Part shown: positions 1-11,160 of the stretch, piece by piece | Numbering within the stretch: the first letter of the stretch is position 1 | How the letters are laid out: every line of letters starts with the position of its first letter | Origin: Luidia sarsii | Lineage: Eukaryota > Echinodermata > Asteroidea > Paxillosida > Luidiidae | NCBI GenBank assembly: GCA_949987565.1 | Contig: OX465103.1 | Location: 11,985,145-12,049,144, forward strand | DNA: 64,000 nt | Direction: 5' to 3' | Notes under the pieces: generated by a model | Told to the model about the DNA's origin: nothing | The model's input: only the letters and a program-made list of their open reading frames with translations | The model's database searches: none | Position numbers and translations under genes: made by a program

Positions 1-220
1 TAGTTGACCACTGAGTGTATTAGTTGACCACTGAGTGTATTGGTTAACCACTGAGTGTATTAGCTGACCACTGATTGTAGTAGCTGACCAATGAGTGTAT
101 TAGCTGACCACTGAGTGTATTAACTGACCACTGGATGTAGTACTACCTTGCCACTTAGTGCATTAGCTGATTACTGAGTGCATTAGCGGAGTGAATAAGC
201 TGACCACTGATTGTATGATG
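1..220. repeat. 20-bp tandem repeat
   Basis: Unit close to TAGCTGACCACTGAGTGTAT, about ten copies, degenerating after base 130. The left end is cut by the window edge. Confidence 0.9.
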
Positions 221-494
221 ACTTGATGGGTATTGAGTTTGTTACTTTGTCTATTAGAGGTTGGTGTTCTTTTTTATTGGTAGAGTGTTGAGCCATTGCA
301 ATGCATGGGAACTGATCAGTTCTCAGACCGTACATACACACAGGCACTGGCAGGAATGCCTGAGCTTACTGCACTGCCATCTCTCAGCAGGCAAGTCACA
401 AATCATGCGCCGATACCAGGAGACAGGTTCCGTATTACAGGAAGTTCAGGAGACCTTTCTAATGCTGCCATGGTAAGATGCTTGCTAAACACTC

Positions 495-1013
495 CAGTCC
501 CTTGCTTCACGCGGAACTGCAGCTCACAAGCTACCATTTCTCCCACAAATCTTTTGAGAAATGAATTCAATTGCCGCAGCATTTGTTCCTTTAGTTGGTT
601 TCCTTCCATCAATGATAGGTGGTTGTGATTCCTTGAGACAAATGGCTGTCAATGGCTAATTACACTACAGTGCCTTGCTTCACACGGAACTGAAGCTCGC
701 AAGCTAACATTTCTCCCACAAATCTTTTGAAAAATGAATTCAATTGCCGCAGCATTTGTTCCTTTAGTTGGTTTCCTTCCATCAATGATAGGTGGTTGTG
801 ATTCCTTGAGACAAATGGCTGTTAATAGCTAATTACACTACAGTCTCTTGCTTCACGCGGAACTGAAGCTCACAAGCTACCATTTCTCAAAAAAATCCTT
901 CGAAAAATTAATTCAGCTGCCACGGCATTTGTTCCTTTAGCTGGTTTCCTTCCATCAATGGTAGGTGGTTGAGATTCCTTCAGACAAACGGCCGTTAATG
1001 CTTAATTACTTCA
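495..1013. repeat. Three tandem 173-bp copies
   Basis: Copies start at 495, 668 and 841 with exact 173-bp spacing. On the minus strand copies 1 and 2 share an open stretch (EGNQLKEQMLRQLNSF and on), while copy 3 has a TAA in the same frame. No family is recognised, and the pattern does not show coding constraint. Confidence 0.85.
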
Positions 1014-1626
1014 GACTTGTGCCCCAATCCCAATGGTAAACATATAGTGCACATGTACTGTAGTTGTCTATTAGGGAGTCCTTAGGAACCAAAGGGTGTT
1101 TTAATACAGGGTTATTGAGAACTACTTTTGTTCAATACAAGGCTCAAACAATTCTGGTCCAGTGTACATTACCCTGCTCTTGAATGAACTAGCAGACCCC
1201 AGCCGAGAAAGTTGACTATTAATTTTGGGAAGTTCCCGAACCTCAAGGGCAGGATGGCTCTTGTGGGATACAGGCAAAATATCTCAGGTCTAAATCACGG
1301 ATCAGTCAAACATCTTTGCAATGTCAATCAATTGTAGAAGATTCCATGACAATGGACCCGAGTGTGGCCAATTCCTGTCTCTTGTTTGTGTCTTTTGAGC
1401 CCATGGATCAAATACTGTAATGCAGCCAGGTAGGAGAGGGGGGGAGGGGGGGGTAAGCCAGCCCAACTGAGTGATTGTCGCAGAGCATTGCGAAGAAACT
1501 TAGAAACTCAAGTTTCATGCCATGCCACTGCACAATGATGGAGCACATAGGCTTAGCATACACAGCCCTTGTGTGGCATATGTGCCATCAATCAGTGTGA
1601 TCAATGGACAAGGGCTTAGGTGATCA

Positions 1627-1660
1627 TCCCCCCCCCCCCACACACACACACACACACACC
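1627..1660. repeat. Poly-C plus (CA)n microsatellite
   Basis: A run of about 12 C continues directly into about 11 CA dinucleotides. Confidence 0.95.
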
Positions 1661-3312
1661 TCTCTCCCTCCCAATGGTCGGAGTCATTCTACTTGTCTCA
1701 CTTCCGGCAGGCATCACACATCGCTCCACGCAGACAGGAATCAATCAGCCAGTCAATCTAGCAACGGTGGAAGGAATGGATTGGGAAGCAGGGTGCAGCA
1801 TTGACAGTCTGTGCCACCCTGGGAACCCCCTTCGCCTAGGCCTGCCTCCCTAATGTAACCAACGTAAGAAATCATCTCAAACTCCCACCTTCTCCTCAAA
1901 GACCTTGACAGACTGACCCACCTGAAATCCATCAAGGCACTGACAATTATGTCCATCTCTTCTAGCCTTTGAGTTCATTCACACACATGTATGAGGGTGT
2001 GTGGAAAGGGGGAGGGGTTAGTGGTTGGAGCACAAATTAGCGGTTGTCTAATGTCTTACGGTTGTTAACATCTTGCCAATGGAAGACTTCAAATTCGGAA
2101 ACCACTACTGACTCCAAACGTTACACTCTTTTAACCTATACCTCCTCAATGGAATATCTAGCATGATAAACGCCTGTTTTGACGTCAGTTGCCACATGGA
2201 TCACCAGATTAGTAGCAACAATTGCGCTGTGGTGGGAACACTGTTTTGGATGATTGAGGGATAGTGCGTTGTCCCATGGCCCAGTGGTCGCCGGACAGAC
2301 AGTGGAAATCAACCCACTGCCTTCGCCGTAAATCCCACACTCGGTCGGGGCCGAGCAAGTCGAAAGATTTGCCTGCGTGGAGAGGAAGCTACATAGTCTG
2401 CAGTCAAAGAGCGTCCAGCGCGCACTAACCGGACACACATGCGCAGTAGTGAAGGAGAGGTGTCTCCTTTAATATTTTCAGATGAAGGATGGGATATGCT
2501 GCAGAGAGATTAAAGGGATAGTCATGCTCAAGGGATCCACGCACCAGGCGTGCACGTAAAACCCGGCAGGAAGCAGTTAACACCACCTTTAAAAAAAATA
2601 ATAAAGAAGGGGGGAAAAAATGAGTGGCATGATTCTTTAAAACGAGCCTGCCAAATGTGCTACATGAGCAGGGAATCCGGGTGGCACTTCCACCCGTCCA
2701 ATCACCTTCAGCCTTTGATCTGCAGCTAAGCAGTCAGCCCCCCAGTGACTAGTGAGTGCCCGTAATCAAACCAAACGTCCTTGCCCCTTTGGCCCGCACT
2801 ACCTCTTCATCATAGATACGGCTTGATGTTTGCGACGAGGAGAGTGTGATTCGACGAGGGTTTTTGCCCTGCTTGACCGTAATAAGCATCGAATGCCCAG
2901 TGCGTTCCAATTCGCGCTAGCCCCAGCCGACAACTCTCAACAACCTGCGGCTAATTGGGCTCTCCAAGACCTGCGCGGGCCTGACGTTCTGCTGCTAGCA
3001 GGCCCTTTCTGCAAGGCAGGACGCCCGGCCTTAATTAGATGCCACAGTCAGTTCGCCCTCTATAAACATCACGTCTCAGCAAGTACCGGTACTTGTGTTT
3101 CGTGAAGTGGCCTACGAGTGGTTTTCATGCATACTATTAACTTGCTTTGATTTGTTTTCTTTGGCACTTTTGTTTAGCAATTTTTTTCAAAACTGTTCAA
3201 AAGTTCACGGTCATTTTTTTCCTTGATTTGTTTGACATGAATGGAAAAAAAAAGATGCATCCACTTTGTCTGGTCCCCAAACTGTTGTAGCCAGGTTTAC
3301 AACAATTGGTTG

Positions 3313-3500
3313 TTCCCTGGAGATATACGGCAGTTAATGGTTGAATGTTTCTGACTAGCGCCCCATCCCCGGCAAAGACTAGTTGACTATTTGGGGCTGT
3401 CACCATCTATGGGCTGGATAGCTCAGATGGTAAGAGCGCTGATATGCAAAACCTGAGGTCTCCGGTTCAAGTCCCGGTCAGGTCAAAGTTTTTCCTTCAT
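3313..3500 (+). mobile_element. tRNA-headed SINE, copy 1
   Basis: A leader (GGAGATATACGGCAGTTAAT ... GCAAAGACTAGTTGACTAT) is followed by a tRNA-like body at 3412-3484. An A-box-like TAGCTCAGATGG and a B box GGTTCAAGTCC (3464-3474) are present, with a mostly paired acceptor stem. The same leader plus tRNA combination recurs at 5010, 9935 and 12770. The leader sitting 5' of the tRNA part is unusual for a SINE. Confidence 0.75.
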
Positions 3501-3580
3501 ACAGTATGTTGGACTTTGATTTGGACAGATTGGTCTGTGAGATGGTGGCCACAAGACCCAGCAATTCCCTTTCTCTATCT

Positions 3581-3687
3581 GACACCATGTATCACTTCAC
3601 TTTCCAGAAGGAGTGTGGCTCTGAAAAGGTTTACCAGCTCTCTTCAGAGCCACACTCCTTCTTGAAAGAGAAGTGTTACATGGTGTC
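3581..3687. repeat. Palindromic element with histone-type 3'-end signal, copy 1
   Basis: Imperfect palindrome from GACACCATGTATCACTTC to its complement. The plus arm carries AGCTCTCTTCAGAGCC (3636-3651), a near match to the histone stem-loop, then ACAC, then purine-rich GAAAGAGAAG (3664-3673) at the spacing of a histone downstream element. The left arm is the mirrored version. Confidence 0.7.
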
Positions 3688-4544
3688 ACCGCAAACCTTC
3701 CACTTAGTATTTGCACCATGCAAACCAAACCATCAAGCCTTATCTATCCCCATCCTTGTTCTCGGTTACTCTTCCACTATGTCCACACACACAGCTCCAT
3801 GCCTGACCATGCTGTGGCATGTTCCATGACGATCTCATCTGCCCTTTTTTCCCGGCATCCTGGCTCTTGTGCCTTGCCAAAGGACTGCTTTAGAAAGCCC
3901 AGATGATTGGGACACATGCCCATACCATGCGACTTCATCCATGTCTATGGATGGATTGAAAGTCCAAATTGAGGCCGGTGCACTTGTTTCAGAAAGGGAC
4001 CGTACATGTAGCTTGCTGCAGGCGGCATTGTGGAAAATTGGCACTCTTGGTGTCACATGAGGGCGCTACACACAATCCAAAGTCCTCCCAACTGAAGCTG
4101 ACAGGGTGTGCACAGTTAAGGTCAACACAACATGAAATGGCAATTGCTTTGAAATCGCACAATGAGCAGCAAGGAAGCTTATCCAATAGCATCCGGTCTT
4201 CACCAAGTCACAAGAAAAACTTCATCTTCATCTGAATGATGTACTGTACAATGTATGTGCAATGACTGGTCACAAGTGATGAGGAGATGGGTGAAATCGA
4301 CCACGAAAAGGTTATGCTCATTACAGCCTCTGCAGCCGTTTTCACGAAACAGCGTGTAGAAGTTGCGCCACCTTCCAAGTTGATGGGAAAAATCCCATCC
4401 CGAGTGAAATGATATCGCTTTCCCCTTAAAATGTGACCTTGATAAAATGTCGCGCAAGCCAATGACTTACGGCTGTTTTTGATTCGGCGCAACTTTCATG
4501 AAATGTAAATAATTATAACAATATATTTGCATTGAGGAGAATGT

Positions 4545-4636
4545 AATTCAATGAGCTTTTGCCCTTGCTCGACGTGATAAACACTGAATGCTCGGTGTTT
4601 ATCACGTCGAGCAAGGGCAAAACCTCATTGAATTTC
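4545..4636. repeat. Near-perfect long hairpin
   Basis: Arms at 4551-4584 and 4595-4628 are complementary with one mismatch (GCCCTTGCTCGACGTGATAA and its complement), with a loop of about 10 nt. A degraded relative lies at 2840-2930 (TTGCCCTGCTTGACCGTAAT). It is a young foldback/MITE-type element. Confidence 0.8.
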
Positions 4637-4831
4637 ATTGAATGGTCGTAAATTGCTTGTGCAAGCGGCACCATGAAATGTGGTGCTAGCAAAGGCGAAA
4701 GGTTTTTGTGAAATCAGCTGCTGAGGCTGCCTATGAATCACTTTTTTCTGCTGAAGCGAACTTAAAGCGGCTCAAGTGGCTCTATTAAAATGGGTCCCTG
4801 GTGTTGTTCGGCCTTAGAAGACCGGACTCAC

Positions 4832-4992
4832 TTCATCTCCATGGCCTCCTCCAGCGTCTTGCGCCGCTCCGTCTGCAGGGCGCTCAGTCTGGCCTCCTTA
4901 TCCCGCAGGGCCGCGCTGGTGCTGGCCAGCTTGCTGCTGGTCGTGGACAGCTGCTTCTTGACCTGGTCTAGTTCCCTCTTCAGAACGTCGAT
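4832..4992 (-). CDS. ERC: ERC exon 11 (53 codons plus 2 nt)
   Basis: Encodes IDVLKRELDQVKKQLSTTSS, KLASTSAALRDKEARLSALQ and TERRKTLEEAMEM plus AA of a split Lys codon. Vertebrate ERC has VEELLMAMEKVKQEL...KLSSTQQSLAEKETHLTNLRAERRKHLEEVLEMK. Length is 161 nt, entering in phase 0 and ending in phase 2 at GATGAA/GTGAGT. The acceptor is a run of 9 T followed by AAAATCAG. A SINE (plus strand) begins 17 bp beyond the acceptor. The exons that should follow (QEALLAAISEKDANIALLE and the IWA-type PDZ ligand) are not seen in 1-4831 and are presumed to lie left of the window. Confidence 0.95.
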
Positions 4993-7900
4993 CTGATTTT
5001 AAAAAAAAAGGAGATATGCAGCAGTTAATGGTTGAATTTCTTCTGACTGGTGCCCCCACCCCGGCAAAGACTTGTTGACTATTTGAGAAGGCCACCATCT
5101 AAGGGCTGGATAGTCCAGATTGTTTAGAGCGATGGTTACCAAACTCAAAGTCTTGGGTTCAAGTCACGGTCTAGTCAAAGTTTTCTTTTCAAATTTTGTC
5201 TCGGTAAAACAGAAGTTCATTGTGAATACGGCCATCGGCATTTCTCTTAAGCCGTATCACAGTCTGGTTCCATTTTGACTCTTAAGGATGGGGCGATGGC
5301 CTTAGCTATGACCATCTCCCTACCCTACCAGGTAAATATTTTCCCCATTGTCCATCTCCTCTGGGTTGCTGATAGGTCTGCGTCTCAGTGCTAGGACCAT
5401 CTCCCTATCTCAAGAGTCATGAAGGTACCCATGCTCCTCCATAACCTATCTTTGCAGATTGCTAATGGTCTGCATCTTAGCGCTAGGACCATCTCCCTGT
5501 CTCAAGAGTCAAAAGGCTGCACGGACTTTGCACACACACTGCACACACCCATGCTCCTCCATTACCTGTCTCTGCAGGTTGCTAATGGACTGTGTCCGTT
5601 GGGCAAGGACCATCTCCCTGTCTCAAGAGTCAAAAGGCTGCACGGACCTTTCACGCACACTGCACGCACCCATGCTCCTCCATTACCTGTCTCTGCAGGT
5701 TGCTAATGGACTGCGTCCGTTGAGCAAGGACCATCTCCCTGTCTCAAGAGTCAAAAGGCTGCACGGACCTTTCACGCACACTGCACACACCCATGCTCCT
5801 CCATTACCTGTCTCTGCAGGTTGCTAATGGACTGCGTCCGTTGGGCAAGGACCATCTCCCTGTCTCAAGAGTCAAAAGGCTGCACGGACCTTGCACACAC
5901 ACTGCACGCACCCATGCTCCTCCATTACCTGTCTCTGCAGGTTGCTAATGGACTGCGTCCGTTGGGCAAGGACCATCTCCCTGTCTCAAGAGTCAAAAGG
6001 CTGCACGGACCTTGCACGCACACTGCACGCACCCATGCTCCTCCATTACCTGTCTCTGCAGGTTGCTAATGGACTGTGTCCATTGAGCAAGGACCATCTC
6101 CCTGTCTCAAGAGTCAAAAGGCTGCACGGACCTTGCACACACACTGCACACACCCATGCTCCTCCATTACCTGTCTCTGCAGGTTGCTAATGGACTGCGT
6201 CCGTTGAGCAAGGACCATCTCCCTGTCTCAAGAGTCAAAAGGCTGCACGGACCTTGCACACACACTGCACGCACCCATGCTCCTCCATTACCTGTCTCTG
6301 CAGGTTGCTAATGGACTGTGTCCGTTGGGCTAGGACCATCTCCCTGTCTCAAGAGTCAAAAGGCTGCACGGACCTTGCACACACACTGCACGCACCCATG
6401 CTCCTCTATTACCTGTCTCTGCAGGTTGCTAATGGACTGCGTCCGTTGAGCAAGGACCATCTCCCTGTCTCAAGAGTCAAAAGGCTGCACGGACCTTGCA
6501 CACACACTGCATACACCCATGCTCCTCCATTACCTGTCTCTGCAGGTTGCTAATGGTCTGTGTCCGTTGGGCAAGGACCATCTCCCTGTCTCAAGAGTCA
6601 AAAGGCTGCACGGACCTTGCACACACACTGCACACACCCATGCTCCTCCATTACCTGTCTCTGCAGGTTGCTAATGGACTGTGTCCGTTGAGCAAGGACC
6701 ATCTCCCTGTCTCAAGAGTCAAAAGGCTGCACGGACCTTGCACGCACACTGCACGCACCCATGCTCCTCCATTACCTGTCTCTGCAGGTTGCTAATGGAC
6801 TGTGTCCGTTGAGCAAGGACCATCTCCCTGTCTCAAGAGTCAAAAGGCTGCATGGACCTTGCACACACACTGCACACACCCATGCTCCTCCATTACCTGT
6901 CTCTGCAGGTTGCTAATGGACTGTGTCCGTTGAGCAAGGACCATCTCCCTGTCTCAAGAGTCAAAAGGCTGCACGGACCTTGCACACACACTGCACACAC
7001 CCATGCTCCTCCATTACCTGTCTCTGCAGGTTGCTAATGGTCTGGGTCTGTTGGGCAAGGACCATCTCCCTGTCTCAAGAGTCAAAAGGCTGCATGGACC
7101 TTGCACACACACTGCACACACCCATGCTCCTCCATTACCTGTCTCTGCAGGTTGCTAATGGACTGCGTCCGTTGAGCAAGGACCATCTCCCTGTCTCAAG
7201 AGTCAAAAGGCTGCACGGACCTTGCACACACACTGCACACACCCATGCTCCTCCATTACCTGTCTCTGCAGGTTGCTAATGGACTGCGTCCGTTGAGCAA
7301 GGACCATCTCCCTGTCTCAAGAGTCAAAAGGCTGCACGGACCTTGCACACACACTGCACACACCCATGCTCCTCCATTACCTGTCTCTGCAGGTTGCTAA
7401 TGGACTGCGTCCGTTGAGCAAGGACCATCTCCCTGTCTCAAGAGTCAAAAGGCTGCACGGACTTTGCACACACACTGCACACACCCATGCTCCTCCATTA
7501 CCTGTCTCTGCAGATTGCTAATGGACTGTGTCCGTTGAGCAAGGACCATCTCCCTGTCTCAAGAGTCAAAAGGCTGCACGGACCTTGCACACACACTGCA
7601 CACACCCATGCTCCTCCATTACCTGTCTCTGCAGATTGCTAATGGACTGCGTCCGTTGAGCAAGGACCATCTCCCTGTCTCAAGAGTCAAAAGGCTGCAC
7701 GGACTTTGCACACACACTGCACACACCCATGCTCCTCCATTACCTGTCTCTGCAGGTTGCTAATGGACTGCGTCCGTTGAGCAAGGACCATCTCCCTGTC
7801 TCAAGAGTCAAAAGGCTGCACGGACCTTGCACACACACTGCACACACCCATGCTCCTCCATTACCTGTCTCTGCAGATTGCTAATGGACTGTGTCCGTTG

Positions 7901-9316
7901 AGCAAGGACCATCTCCCTGTCTCAAGAGTCAAAAGGCTGCACGGAACTTGCACACACACTGCACACACCCATGCTCCTCCATTACCTGTCTCTGCAGGTT
8001 GCTAATGGACTGTGTCCGTTGGGCAAGGACCATCTCCCTGTCTCAAGAGTCAAAAGGCTGCACGGACCTTGCACGCACACTGCACACACCCATGCTCCTC
8101 TATTACCTGTCTCTGCAGGTTGCTAATGGACTGGGTCTGTTGGGCAAGGACCATCTCCCTGTCTCAAGAGTCAAAAGGCTGCACGGACCTTGCACGCACA
8201 CTGCACACACCCATGCTCCTCCATTACCTGTCTCTGCAGGTTGCTAATGGTCTGGGTCTGTTGGGCTAGGACCATCTCCCTGTCTCAAGAGTCAAAAGGC
8301 TGCACGGACCTTGCACGCACACTGCACACACCCATGCTCCTCCATTACCTGTCTCTGCAGGTTGCTAATGGACTGTGTCCGTTGGGCAAGGACCATCTCC
8401 CTGTCTCAAGAGTCAAAAGGCTGCACGGACCTTGCACGCACACTGCACACACCCATGCTCCTCCATTACCTGTCTCTGCAGATTGCTAATGGACTGCGTC
8501 CGTTGAGCAAGGACCATCTCCCTGTCTCAAGAGTCAAAAGGCTGCACGGACTTTGCACACACACTGCACACACCCATGCTCCTCCATTACCTGTCTCTGC
8601 AGGTTGCTAATGGACTGCGTCCGTTGAGCAAGGACCATCTCCCTGTCTCAAGAGTCAAAAGGCTGCACGGACCTTGCACACACACTGCACACACCCATGC
8701 TCCTCCATTACCTGTCTCTGCAGATTGCTAATGGACTGTGTCCGTTGAGCAAGGACCATCTCCCTGTCTCAAGAGTCAAAAGGCTGCACGGACCTTGCAC
8801 ACACACTGCACACACCCATGCTCCTCCATTACCTGTCTCTGCAGGTTGCTAATGGACTGTGTCCGTTGGGCAAGGACCATCTCCCTGTCTCAAGAGTCAA
8901 AAGGCTGCACGGACCTTGCACGCACACTGCACACACCCATGCTCCTCTATTACCTGTCTCTGCAGGTTGCTAATGGACTGGGTCTGTTGGGCAAGGACCA
9001 TCTCCCTGTCTCAAGAGTCAAAAGGCTGCACGGACCTTGCACGCACACTGCACACACCCATGCTCCTCCATTACCTGTCTCTGCAGGTTGCTAATGGTCT
9101 GGGTCTGTTGGGCTAGGACCATCTCCCTGTCTCAAGAGTCAAAAGGCTGCACGGACCTTGCACGCACACTGCACACACCCATGCTCCTCCATTACCTGTC
9201 TCTGCAGGTTGCTAATGGACTGTGTCCGTTGGGCAAGGACCATCTCCCTGTCTCAAGAGTCAAAAGGCTGCACGGACCTTGCACGCACACTGCACACACC
9301 CATGCTCCTCCATTAC
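4993..9316 (-). other. ERC intron between exons 10 and 11
   Basis: Consists of a SINE (5010-5195), about 140 bp of plain sequence and the 121-bp array (5340 up to the exon 10 donor). Nearly all its length comes from expansion of the exon 10 end. Confidence 0.85.
5010..5195 (+). mobile_element. tRNA-headed SINE, copy 2
   Basis: Same leader and tRNA-like body as copy 1, with a more diverged body (D-arm changed to TAGTCCAGATTG). It begins 17 bp beyond the exon 11 acceptor, antisense to ERC, so its first bases lie next to that acceptor's T tract. Confidence 0.7.
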
Positions 9317-9374
9317 CTGTCTCTGCAGGTTGCTAATGGTCTGGGTCTGTTGGGCTAGGACCATCTCCCTGTCT
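5340..9374. repeat. 121-bp minisatellite spanning the exon 10 / intron boundary
   Basis: Copies of the boundary are spaced exactly 121 bp from 5566 to 9317 (31 intervals). One older copy at 5446 is 1 nt short, and a decayed one lies further left. On the sense strand each unit holds 58 nt of exon end, the donor CAG/GTAATG and 63 nt of intron. Each also has a possible acceptor (ACTCTTGAGACAG) 52 nt before its donor. Homology to the real exon ends at 9374. Units 7620-8466 and 8467-9313 are a recent block duplication. Confidence 0.97.
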
Positions 9375-9448
9375 GCCGTGATGGTCACGCTCTCCTTCAG
9401 CGCTTCCTCCAGCTCCTCGACCCGGTCGTCCCTCTGCCGGACGTAGCT
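9317..9448 (-). CDS. ERC: ERC exon 10 (44 codons), 5' splice site embedded in a 121-bp minisatellite
   Basis: Encodes SYVRQRDDRVEELEEALKES, VTITADREMVLAQ and QTQTISNLQRQ. Vertebrate ERC has LRKKDDRIEELEEALRES, VQITAEREMVLAQ, then a variable tail ending EKQ. Length is 132 nt, phase 0 at both ends; acceptor TCGTTGCAG, donor CAG/GTAATG. The last 58 nt of the exon plus 63 nt of intron form the unit of the tandem array at 5340-9374, so this donor is the terminal copy of 33. The tail residues (QTQTISNLQRQ) fall inside the repeated segment and are the part that departs from vertebrates. Confidence 0.96.
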
Positions 9449-9735
9449 CTGCAACGATTCCAAGGCCAGTCAAAGGGGACAATTGGTCTCGGCAAAAGTC
9501 TACATTCTGCATTCATCAATGGAGGGCGGTGGAAGCCTTAAGGGGTTAGGATTTTTTTTTTGCCATTAATATTATCATTATTCTCATCAGTTTGTATGCA
9601 AATCACAACATCACACAAGCAGGCAATCAGGCAAAGCACTGAGCATGCACTGCCATGTACATGTAGTGCTACGTATACAAGATGTAAGGCAAAAACACCT
9701 GCTGCTATATCAATTCAAATCCACCAACCTCCAAC

Positions 9736-9807
9736 AGCTTAGTGGTCCAGTGGTTAAGACATCTGTACTACAGAGCAGGAGTCGCGGGTTCGAATCCCGC
9801 CTGAGCT
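9736..9807 (+). tRNA. tRNA-like sequence, probably SINE-derived
   Basis: A 72-nt body whose ends AGCTTAG and CTGAGCT pair over 7 positions (one G-T). A perfect A box (TGGTCCAGTGG, 9743-9753) and B box (GGTTCGAATCC, 9787-9797) are present with a good T arm. The anticodon stem pairs badly and no confident anticodon can be read, so a tRNA-derived retroposon or tRNA pseudogene is likelier than a working tRNA. Confidence 0.5.
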
Positions 9808-9934
9808 GCCCGTATTTTTTGGTCAGCAGACAATCAAGGAAAGCACTGAGCATGTAGTGCTAGCTATACATCAAGCAAGGCATTGAATTACACCCATTGA
9901 CTGTTTGCATCTACAAGAAAGCCGGGAGCATGAT

Positions 9935-10130
9935 CCTGGAGATATACGGCAGTTAATGGTTGAATGCTTCTGGCTGGCGCCCCCAACCCCGGCAAAGACT
10001 AGTTGGCTATTTGGGTAGGCCACCATCTAATGGCTGGATGGCTCAGATGGTAAGAGCACTGGTACACCAAACCAGAGGTCTCAGGTTCAAAACCTGGTCC
10101 AGTTTTCTTTGCCATTTTTCAAAATTGTAT
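9935..10130 (+). mobile_element. tRNA-headed SINE, copy 3
   Basis: The tRNA-like body at about 10032-10105 has the best anticodon stem of the family (CTGGT/ACCAG, 7-nt loop ACACCAA) and a B-box-like GGTTCAAAACC. Its tail (TTTTCTTTGCCATTTTTCAA) matches the arms of the hairpin at 37428-37500. Confidence 0.75.
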
Positions 10131-10211
10131 TACATGGGCCTAGTATTACATTCTCCTCCACATTATATCTATGAAAAATGACCACAGCGTATTCCAAGCA
10201 TATCCCCCTAC

Positions 10212-10347
10212 CTGCAGCTGTTGGGTGTCGGTGCTCAGTTCTCCCTCTCGCCGCCTGGCCTCCTCCAGCAGCTGAGCATTCTTCCTCTTCTGCAGCTGCT
10301 GGTCGCGCTTGACGCCCGTCAGCCTCTTGGTGGCGTCCTTCAGTTGA
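10212..10347 (-). CDS. ERC: ERC exon 9 (45 codons plus 1 nt)
   Basis: Encodes QLKDATKRLTGVKRDQQLQK, RKNAQLLEEARRREGEL and STDTQQLQ. Vertebrate ERC has QVKDQNKKVANLKH...KKKSAQMLEEARRREDNLNDSSQQLQ. Length is 136 nt. It enters in phase 2 (T completes the AGT serine begun in exon 8) and ends in phase 0; acceptor GCTCGGATAG is weak in pyrimidines, donor CAG/GTAGGG. The LLEEARRRE block is diagnostic. An alternative acceptor seven codon bases downstream would break the phase with exon 8, so the TAG acceptor is preferred. Confidence 0.94.
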
Positions 10348-10939
10348 CTATCCGAGCCAACGAAAAGTAAAAAAAAAAAATATATATCAAAATCAAATAG
10401 CTCAGCGGTCAAGATGAGTGATCTGCAATGCAGTTCATTTCACTCCAAGTTGAGCTCTGCCTCATTGAATGCTATGGCATGCGTCCCCTCCCTCATCCTG
10501 TCCACCCACGGCTGGCCCTATCAGGAGTCGTTATTGCCTGTCAGTCAAGACTGGCGCCAAATTCCACTCGGCCACTAGAACAACGGTACACAGACTGGTC
10601 TTATGAATAATGCTTGAGGTCTTCTCACAGTGAACAGACTATAGACAAAAGTACGGGGCTTTAAAACTTCTTTATCTTCTTGCAGCCAATTTTGCAAAGC
10701 ACTGAACCCCACAATGCTAACAACACATGGGGATGGGCAAGTCCGCATTGAATTACAACCTCACAGAGAGAAAAAAAGAAGCTACATGTAGTTGGGGTTT
10801 CCCTTGTTTCATTCCAACTTTTTGGAGGTCGACAAGATTCAAAATTGCAGCTCATGCTAACCAAACAATGTACCACCGGATGCTGAAAACTGCTTGCTGA
10901 CTAGAACTAAAAATGACATGATGGATCCAATGTTTAAAC

Positions 10940-11160
10940 AGTTAAGGGGCCTTAAAATTAAGGGGGCCTGATGTTTTGATCCTAACAGGACCTTTCTCAA
11001 AGGCAGAGTGACAAGGACAACACAGATAAATGTTGTCCTTGTCACTCTGCCTTTGAGAAAGGTCCTGCTAGGATCGAAATGTCAAGCCCAATAAATTTTA
11101 AGATTTGCATTTTGGTAATCTTAGTCAGTAAGCAGTATGCAACATTTTTGTTTATCAGTT
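10940..11160. mobile_element. GATCCTAGCAGGACC palindromic MITE, copy A
   Basis: Arms GGACCTTTCTCAAAGGCAGA and TCTGCCTTTGAGAAAGGTCC, then the family flank TTTGCATTTTGGTAATC ... CAGTAAGCAGTATGCAAC. The central part (GACAAGGACAACA) is also palindromic. A degenerate piece follows at 11155-11275. Confidence 0.8.

Larger units (their letters stand above)
1..4831 (-). other. ERC intron after exon 11 (incomplete)
   Basis: No further ERC exon is recognised. It holds a 20-bp array (1-220), three 173-bp tandem copies (495-1013), a C/CA run (1627-1660), a SINE (3313-3500), a histone-signal palindrome (3581-3687) and a near-perfect hairpin (4545-4636). 1020-1620 and 1700-3200 show nothing I can name, apart from a degraded hairpin-element copy near 2840-2930. 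Confidence 0.7.
9449..10211 (-). other. ERC intron between exons 9 and 10
   Basis: This 763-bp intron is the shortest seen here. It carries a tRNA-like sequence (9736-9807) and a full SINE copy (9935-10130), both on the plus strand. 9490-9720 is plain. Confidence 0.85.

Noticed and set aside
403..612. Minus-strand frame EGNQLKEQMLRQLNSF... in the 173-bp repeat as a coding exon
   Set aside because: The third copy has a stop, copies differ without codon-position bias, and it does not match the missing ERC C-terminal exons.
5419..9446. Many overlapping plus-strand frames with HTHAPPLPVSAGC-like repeats
   Set aside because: They are shadows of the 121-bp array, antisense to the exon 10 end; no start, splice or codon evidence.
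9736..9807. Functional tRNA gene
   Set aside because: Good A and B boxes and acceptor stem but the anticodon stem does not pair; kept only as tRNA-like.
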